The translations under genes were made by a program, and so were the position numbers. From the NCBI RefSeq assembly GCF_004570345.1, contig NZ_SPQM01000222.1, positions 1 to 5,463 on the forward strand: 5,463 nt of DNA, read 5' to 3'. The notes under the pieces are model-generated. The model did not search any database and was not told the origin of the DNA. It saw only the letters and a program-made list of their open reading frames with translations. Within the stretch, counting starts at the first letter, position 1; every line of letters starts with the position of its first letter. The stretch comes from Blastococcus sp. CT_GayMR20 (GTDB lineage: Bacteria; Actinomycetota; Actinomycetes; Mycobacteriales; Geodermatophilaceae). This document shows positions 1-5,463 of the stretch, one piece after another.

Positions 1-251
1 CCGACGGTGACGTTGCGGCCGACGACCAGCGGGAATCCGGGGTCGGAGTGCAGGGTGCAGCCGTCCTGGACGTTCGACCCCTCGCCGATCTCGATGGTCT
101 CGTGATCGGCGCGCGCGACGGCGCCGTACCAGATGCTCGCCCGCGGCCCCATCGTGACCGCACCGACGACCACCGCGGTCGGGGCGACGAACGCCTCGTC
201 GTCGATCTTCGGCGCTCCGAAGGGCAGTTGGGCGATGTAGTTGTCGGCCAC
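1..251 (-). CDS. Gamma-class carbonic anhydrase family protein (left-handed beta-helix hexapeptide-repeat fold), 5' part only
   Basis: Partial gene: the first 83 codons are visible and the rest lies beyond the left edge. The translation begins VADNYIAQLPFGAPKID and shows hexapeptide-repeat spacing. It carries the family signature: R47-A-D49, then N60, Q62, D63 and H68 in SNVQDGCTLHSD. These match, from memory of Methanosarcina Cam, Arg59/Asp61, Asn73, Gln75, Asp76 and the first zinc-ligand histidine His81. The other two zinc histidines would lie off the window, so catalytic competence cannot be judged. The family hydrates CO2 to bicarbonate, but many bacterial members (YrdA/PaaY-like) have weak or unproven activity. 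The GTG start is forced: an in-frame TAA (261-263) lies three codons upstream and no other start lies between. A weak AAGAAG sits just before it. The gene starts 17 bases after the gdhA stop and is probably cotranscribed unless the hairpin at 276-297 terminates. Confidence 0.88.
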   Translation of the reverse strand, partial: MADNYIAQLPFGAPKIDDEAFVAPTAVVVGAVTMGPRASIWYGAVARADHETIEIGEGSNVQDGCTLHSDPGFPLVVGRNVTV

Positions 252-268
252 GCGTTCTTCTTACCGTC

Positions 269-1663
<1,395 letters not shown>

Positions 1664-2554
1664 TCAGCCGGCGACCTCGCCGAGGGCCCGGGGGACCTCC
1701 GCCGGCAGCTCGCGGGCGAGGAAGCCGAGCCGGCCCACGGACGACGCCAGCCGCTCACCGCAGCGGCCGTGCACGAAGGCCGCCCAGACGGCCGCCTGCG
1801 CGGGATCGGCGCCGCGGGCCAGCAGCCCGCCGGTGATCCCCGCCCGGACGTCGCCCGAGCCCGAGACGCCCAGGCCCGCGTTGCCGCTCACGTCCTTCCA
1901 CAGCTGCCCGTCCGGGGTCGCGATCCAGGACGTCGCCCCGCCGAGACCCACCACGGCCTGCGTCCGGCCGGCCAGGTCGAGCGTGGCGGCCGCCGGGTCC
2001 TGCTCGACCTGGTCGTCCTCGACGTGCAGCGAGCGGGCGATCTCCGTGGGGTTCGGCGTGAGCACCGCCCGCCCCTCCAAGTGGAGCAGGCAGGTCTCGT
2101 CGGCGGTGACGCAGGCCAGGCCCAGCGCGTCGAGGGCCAGCGGCCCCTCCAGGTGGGGCAGCAGCCGCTCGCCGAACGCCTGCGTCTCCTCGACGTCGGT
2201 CATGCCCGGCCCGAGCAGCACGGCGGCCGCCGCCTCGGCCAGGTCACGGACGACGTCGGCCCCGCCGGCACTGATCGCCCCGCCGTCGGTCTCCGGGAGC
2301 GCCCGCACCAGTGCCTCGGGCAGCGCGGCGGCGGCGAACGGGGCCAGCGAGGCGACGGTCGCCACCTGCAGCTTCCCGGCGCCGGCCCGCATCGCCGCCT
2401 CCGCGGCGAGCAGCACGGCGCCGAGGGTCTCGGTGCTCCCGCCGATCACCAGGATCGAGCCGCGGGCGTTCTTCCCGCCGGTCGGCTCGGGCAGCTGCCA
2501 GCTCCGCAGCACCTCGGGGGTGACCAGCGTCGGGTCAGGGGTGCTGCGCGGCAT
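1664..2554 (-). CDS. nnrD: Standalone ADP-dependent (S)-NAD(P)H-hydrate dehydratase, NnrD/CARKD family
   Basis: Complete 296-residue protein of the ribokinase-like NnrD family, which uses ADP (ATP in some relatives) to dehydrate the S form of hydrated NAD(P)H, a cofactor-repair step (EC 4.2.1.136). Visible in order: GKNARGSILVIGGS (27-40, phosphate-loop-like start of the family), GAVLLAAEAAMRAGAGKL (45-62), LGPGM (114-118), LDALGL (141-146), LTPNPTEIARSL (165-176) and GNAGLGVSGSGDVRAG (224-239), whose D235 is the expected catalytic base. Usual members read TPHPGE and GGSGDVLAG at the last two sites, so this is a divergent branch. No NnrE (YjeF N-terminal) epimerase domain is fused and none is nearby. 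The ATG start has GAGG 6-8 bases upstream and overlaps the end of the phosphatase gene by 20 bases, suggesting translational coupling. A kinase for a small metabolite is the main alternative. Confidence 0.85.
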   Translation of the reverse strand: MPRSTPDPTLVTPEVLRSWQLPEPTGGKNARGSILVIGGSTETLGAVLLAAEAAMRAGAGKLQVATVASLAPFAAAALPEALVRALPETDGGAISAGGADVVRDLAEAAAAVLLGPGMTDVEETQAFGERLLPHLEGPLALDALGLACVTADETCLLHLEGRAVLTPNPTEIARSLHVEDDQVEQDPAAATLDLAGRTQAVVGLGGATSWIATPDGQLWKDVSGNAGLGVSGSGDVRAGITGGLLARGADPAQAAVWAAFVHGRCGERLASSVGRLGFLARELPAEVPRALGEVAG

Positions 2555-3275
2555 CGGGTTCCTCGGTGACTTCCTCGTCCCGCTCGACCAGGTGGTCGAC
2601 GTCGTTGAACGACACCAGCTCGAGGTCGCCCCCGCCGTTCAGCTCGTACCGGGTCAGCGAGGCGTTGGCGACCTGCTGCTCCTTGTCGACGGCGAGGAGC
2701 TGCTGCTCGGTCAGCTCCTCCAGCACGTACCGGAAGACCATGATCACGGCCTGGTGCGCGACGACGAGCAGCCGCTCGCAGTCGTGCCGGAGGGCCTCGG
2801 TGGCGAGGAGGCTGCGGATCCGCAGGGCGACGTCGGCCCAGCTCTCGCCGCCCGGCGGCCGGTAGTAGAACTTGCCCAGCAGGTCACGCCGCCCCGCCTC
2901 GTCGGGGAACTGCTCGCGGATGCCGGCCCCGGTCATGCCGTCGAAGGCGCCGAAGTCGCGCTCGCGCAGCCGTTCGTCGGTGCGCACCCGCACGTCGAGC
3001 CCGGCGGTGGCCAGCTGTGCCGTCGTCAGCGCCCGCGCGAACGGCGAGCTGAGGACGGCGGTCGGCCGCTCGTCCTCGGGCAGGGAGGCGAGGTGCCGGC
3101 CCAGCGCCTCGGCCTGCGCCCGGCCGGTGTCGGACAGGGGGACGTCGGGGTCGCGGACGTCCAGCTCGAGCCGGCCGGCACCCGCCTTCTGGGCGTGCGC
3201 GTCGGCGACGTTGCCGATGCTCTCGCCGTGCCGCACCAGCCACACCACGGAGGGGGCGGGTTCCCGGTCGCTCAT
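2535..3275 (-). CDS. Histidine phosphatase (phosphoglycerate mutase-like superfamily), resembling the bisphosphatase domain of PFK-2/FBPase-2
   Basis: Complete 246-residue cytoplasmic protein with no signal peptide. Catalytic residues expected for the superfamily are present: R15-H16-G-E-S (H16 is the phospho-acceptor), R81 in SSPFARALTTA, E105 in LRERDFG (acid/base) and H174 in VVAHQAV. PGGESW (141-146) is also typical. The stretch from FDGMTGAGIREQFP (111-124) through YYRPPGGESW to HQAV looks, from memory, closer to eukaryotic fructose-2,6-bisphosphatase domains than to GpmB or CobC. The C-terminal tail is rich in Glu and Asp. The substrate cannot be told from sequence. The frame runs open upstream to about 3572, but that extension is the shadow of the opposite-strand gene. 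The ATG at 3273-3275 directly precedes the SDREPAPSVVWLVRHGES start of the fold and has GGGAG 6 bases upstream. It is first in the minus-strand run and overlaps nnrD by 20 bases. Confidence 0.9.
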   Translation of the reverse strand: MSDREPAPSVVWLVRHGESIGNVADAHAQKAGAGRLELDVRDPDVPLSDTGRAQAEALGRHLASLPEDERPTAVLSSPFARALTTAQLATAGLDVRVRTDERLRERDFGAFDGMTGAGIREQFPDEAGRRDLLGKFYYRPPGGESWADVALRIRSLLATEALRHDCERLLVVAHQAVIMVFRYVLEELTEQQLLAVDKEQQVANASLTRYELNGGGDLELVSFNDVDHLVERDEEVTEEPDAAQHP

Positions 3276-3375
3276 GTGGCACTCCCGTCCGTACCGCACC
3301 CTGCGGTTCCCCCGGACGGCGGTAGCCGCGCAAGGGAGCCCCGAAACCGTCACCACCCGACGGCAGGATGAACCC
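3276..3375. promoter_or_regulatory. Divergent intergenic region, presumed to hold promoters for both flanking genes
   Basis: This 100-base gap between two divergently read genes must hold, or lie next to, promoters for both the four-gene minus-strand run and the plus-strand YdeI-like gene. I could not recognise convincing -10/-35 boxes on either strand. It contains a GGGAG ribosome site for the minus-strand gene (3282-3286), AGGA for the plus-strand gene (3365-3368) and a nested inverted repeat: GGTTCCC (3305-3311) with GGGAGCC (3334-3340, one G-U pair), enclosing CGGC (3317-3320) with GCCG (3325-3328). The repeat could be an operator or leader structure, or just a product of high GC. Confidence 0.4.
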
Positions 3376-3954
3376 GTGACGCTTCCCACCGACCTGCCGG
3401 TGCTCCCCTTCCCTGACCAGGCCGCGCTCGAGGCCTGGCTCGAGGCGGAGCACGAGACCGCGCCGGGGCTGTACGTCAAGCTGGCGAAGAAGGGTTCGGG
3501 GATCCCGTCGATCAACTGGGAGCAGATGGTCGAGGTCCTGCTCTGCTTCGGCTGGATCGACGGCCGGGCCAACCGGCTCGACGACTCCTTCTACCTGCAG
3601 CGGGTCACGCCGCGGCGCCGGAAGAGCGTGTGGTCGCAGAAGAACGTCGCGACCGTGGAGCGGCTGATCGCCGGGGGCCGGATGCGCCCGGCCGGTCTCG
3701 CCGCGGTCGAGGCCGCGAAGGCCGACGGGCGGTGGGAGCGCGCCTACGCCGGGCCGGCCACCGTCACGCTGCCGGACGACCTCGCGGCGGCGCTGGACGC
3801 CGAGCCCGCGGCCCGGGCGGCGTACGACGCCCTGGACGGCACCAACCGCTACGCCGTCCTCTGGCGGGTGCACACCGCCGGCACCCCGGCGACGCGGGCG
3901 AAGCGGATCGCGGCGGCCGTGCAGATGCTGGCCGAGGACCGGCGCATCCACTAG
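3376..3954 (+). CDS. YdeI/OmpD-associated family protein (OmdA-like)
   Basis: Complete 192-residue protein recognised by the family core FGWIDGRANRLDDSFYLQR (58-76) followed by VTPRRRKSVWSQKNV (77-91) and by the C-terminal TPATRAKRIAAAVQML (170-185). The family is named 'bacteriocin-protection, YdeI or OmpD-associated'. It is common in actinobacteria and other soil bacteria, and I know of no firmly established biochemical role. There is no signal peptide or membrane segment, so it is probably cytoplasmic. The N-terminal part (GLYVKLAKKGSG, 31-42) and the basic TPRRRKS stretch are typical. The start is GTG at 3376-3378 with AGGA 7 bases upstream; the open frame further upstream is a shadow of the phosphatase gene. 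It is the only plus-strand gene in the window, divergent from the phosphatase operon and converging on the permease, with which it shares its stop tetranucleotide. Confidence 0.9.
   Translation: MTLPTDLPVLPFPDQAALEAWLEAEHETAPGLYVKLAKKGSGIPSINWEQMVEVLLCFGWIDGRANRLDDSFYLQRVTPRRRKSVWSQKNVATVERLIAGGRMRPAGLAAVEAAKADGRWERAYAGPATVTLPDDLAAALDAEPAARAAYDALDGTNRYAVLWRVHTAGTPATRAKRIAAAVQMLAEDRRIH
3951..3954. other. CTAG palindrome forming the stop codons of both convergent genes
   Basis: The plus-strand TAG at 3952-3954 ends the YdeI-like gene. The minus-strand TAG, read from 3953 to 3951, ends the permease. The two stops are interleaved in one self-complementary tetranucleotide, leaving no intergenic space. 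Seen directly in the sequence. Confidence 0.95.
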
Positions 3955-5420
3955 TCCGCGGTGGGCTTCTCCCGCCAGAACGCGGCGTCGCGGGAGCGCC
4001 ACCAGAGCATCAGGACGACGCCGGCGAGCATCACGCCGACCCCGATCACCAGTGGTGGACCGACCCCGAACCACGCCTGCCCGGTGTAGGAGTTCTCAGC
4101 GTCGGCGAGGTCGCGTACCGACAGGACGAGCAGCCAGGCGAGCATCGCCGCACCCGTGAACGGGCCGACGCCGAGCAGCAGGAAGTCCCGCACGCTGCGC
4201 AGCAGCCTCCGGCGGAAGTACACGGCGCACGCGAGGCCGGTGAGCGCGTAGTAGAGCGCGATCAGCAGCGACAGCCCGGTGATCGAGTCGTACAGCGCGT
4301 TCTCGCTGACCAGGCCGACCCCCAGGTACCAGGCGATGCCGACGACGGCGACCCACCACGTGGAGACGTCCGGCGTGCGGTGCAGGGGCGAGATCGAGGC
4401 GAACCGGCGGGGCAGCGCGGCCCGCCGTGCCATCGACAGGCCCGTCCGCGACGCCGGGATGATCGTCGTCTGGGTGGACGCGATGGCCGACGTCGCGACC
4501 GCGAGCAGGACCACCCAGTCCCAGCCGCCGAGCGCCTCCGACGACAGCAGCGCGAAGACCGCCTCCTCCTCGTCGGCGTTGCCGGCCAGCCAGTCGGTGC
4601 CTGCGAAGGAGACGACCGCCGTCCCGACCGCGAGGTAGGTCAGCAGCAGGACCACGGTGGACAGCACCGCGGCCCGTCCCGGCGCCGTCCGGGAGTTCGT
4701 CGTCTCCTCGGTCAGGTTGACCGCCGACTCCCATCCCCAGTAGGCGAAGACCCCGAGCAGCAGGCCGCCGGTCAGGGCCGCTCCTCCGGCGCCGAAGGGG
4801 TCCAGCCATCGCCAGGACGGCGTCAGCGCGTCGAACGGGCTGTCACCGGCGACGCCGCGGGAGATCGCCACCCCCGCGAACACGGCCAGCGCGACCGTCT
4901 GCGCGAGGATCAGCCCGTTCTGCAGCCGGGCCGACAACTCCGTCCCGCGCACGCAGATCCAGGCCATCAGCACGATCAGCGCCACGGTCAGGACGGGGAC
5001 GGCGAGCGGCGACTCCGTCCAGCCGTCGAGCCCGGCGGCGAGCAACGTGAACCGGACCCCGACCTCCGCGAGAGAGCCGAGGACCAGGACGCCGGTCATC
5101 GTGATGGCCCAGCCGCCGATCCAGCCGGCCCACGGCCCCATCGCCCGGGTGACCCAGCTGAACGTCGTCCCGCAGTCGGGATCGGCGCGGTTGAGCGCGG
5201 CGAATGCCCCGGCGATCAGCAGCATCGGCACGAAGGACGCCAGCAGGACGCCCGGCGCGTGCACACCCACGAGCGCGACGACCGGCCCGAGGACGGCGGC
5301 CAGCGAGTAGGCCGGCGAGGTCGCGGCGAGACCGATGACCAGCGCGTCGAGGAACCCGACGGCGTCCGGCCGCAGGGTGGCCTCGGCGGGCGGCTGGACG
5401 GACGTGCCGGGGGCGCTCAC
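3951..5420 (-). CDS. APC-superfamily amino acid permease, 12 predicted membrane helices
   Basis: About 489 residues from the chosen GTG, a normal length for amino acid-polyamine-organocation transporters of the inner membrane. Helix 1 begins at LRPDAVGFLDALVIG and contains the broken-helix signature GLAATSPAYSLA (30-41). Helix 6 ends in the substrate-site motif FAYWGWESAVNLTEETTN (225-242). By eye, hydrophobic spans lie near 23-45, 48-76, 95-120, 140-158, 168-190, 213-235, 250-272, 300-325, 355-372, 380-402, 415-435 and 452-473, giving 12 helices. It probably imports an amino acid or amine by cation symport; the substrate is unknown. The GTG (5418-5420) puts 15 residues before LRPD, which suits the family, but it has no clear ribosome site. 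The frame has another possible start, TTG at 5454-5456, and has no stop before the right edge, so an upstream start is possible. No neighbour reveals its job. Confidence 0.88.
   Translation of the reverse strand: MSAPGTSVQPPAEATLRPDAVGFLDALVIGLAATSPAYSLAAVLGPVVALVGVHAPGVLLASFVPMLLIAGAFAALNRADPDCGTTFSWVTRAMGPWAGWIGGWAITMTGVLVLGSLAEVGVRFTLLAAGLDGWTESPLAVPVLTVALIVLMAWICVRGTELSARLQNGLILAQTVALAVFAGVAISRGVAGDSPFDALTPSWRWLDPFGAGGAALTGGLLLGVFAYWGWESAVNLTEETTNSRTAPGRAAVLSTVVLLLTYLAVGTAVVSFAGTDWLAGNADEEEAVFALLSSEALGGWDWVVLLAVATSAIASTQTTIIPASRTGLSMARRAALPRRFASISPLHRTPDVSTWWVAVVGIAWYLGVGLVSENALYDSITGLSLLIALYYALTGLACAVYFRRRLLRSVRDFLLLGVGPFTGAAMLAWLLVLSVRDLADAENSYTGQAWFGVGPPLVIGVGVMLAGVVLMLWWRSRDAAFWREKPTAD
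3969..3996 (+). terminator. Candidate terminator hairpin downstream of the YdeI-like gene, inside the permease 3' end
   Basis: CTCCCGC (3969-3975) and GCGGGAG (3990-3996) are perfect 7-base complements around a 14-base loop. The loop itself holds ACG/CGT (3980-3982 and 3986-3988) around CGG. The hairpin starts 15 bases after the plus-strand stop, where a terminator is expected, but no T-run follows. It overlaps permease codons, so it may be chance in GC-rich DNA. Confidence 0.3.
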
Positions 5421-5463
5421 CCGGTCGGTTCTGCCACCCGGAACGGCAGGGGGCAAATCAGCC

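Noticed and set aside
3369..3380. A 3-codon ATG mini-ORF (M-N-P-stop) whose stop overlaps the GTG of the YdeI-like gene
   Set aside because: The only AGGA is immediately adjacent to this ATG, too close to serve it, but well spaced for the GTG; it is most likely chance.
3276..3572. N-terminal extension of the histidine phosphatase by 99 residues
   Set aside because: The extra part is antisense to the YdeI-like gene, resembles nothing, and the ATG at 3273-3275 has a good ribosome site right before the conserved fold.
2884..4074. A 396-codon minus-strand open frame across the YdeI-like gene
   Set aside because: It is an Arg/Gly-rich shadow covering three real genes in other frames, with no recognisable motif.
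4570..4580. CTCCTCCTC run on the plus strand that could look like a minus-strand ribosome site
   Set aside because: It encodes the DEEE acidic loop of the permease between helices 7 and 8 and is not next to any plausible start.

Overview
The window is very GC-rich, with GTG starts, purine-rich Shine-Dalgarno sites and almost wall-to-wall coding. This suggests a chromosomal segment of a high-GC actinobacterium. A Geodermatophilaceae-like source is my guess from overall gene flavour and is not proven by anything in the window. I see no insertion sequence, phage gene, CRISPR array, rRNA or tRNA, and no local change in composition that would suggest recent transfer.

Layout: positions 1-3275 hold four genes on the minus strand, read right to left. 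They are a histidine phosphatase (2535-3275), a standalone ADP-dependent NAD(P)H-hydrate dehydratase of the NnrD family (1664-2554), an NADP-type glutamate dehydrogenase GdhA (269-1618) and the first 83 codons of a gamma-class carbonic anhydrase-like protein (1-251, cut by the left edge). The first two overlap by 20 bases, and the next gaps are 45 and 17 bases, so an operon is likely. A 100-base divergent region (3276-3375) separates this run from a plus-strand YdeI/OmpD-associated family gene (3376-3954). That gene converges on a minus-strand APC-superfamily amino acid permease (3951 to about 5420). The reading frame of the permease stays open to the right edge, so its start is not fixed.

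How the genes may work together: GdhA uses NADPH to assimilate ammonium into glutamate, and NnrD repairs damaged hydrated NAD(P)H. A repair enzyme directly upstream of a heavy NADPH user is a sensible pairing, but the link is inferred from order only. The phosphatase resembles the bisphosphatase half of eukaryotic PFK-2/FBPase-2 more than a standard bacterial phosphoglycerate mutase. The permease probably brings in amino acids or related amines and is transcribed separately.

I did not find a convincing undescribed system; this reads as ordinary core metabolism. The points most worth a second look are the PFKFB-like phosphatase, the divergent NnrD motifs, a perfect 9-bp hairpin at the end of gdhA, and two convergent genes whose stop codons share one CTAG.
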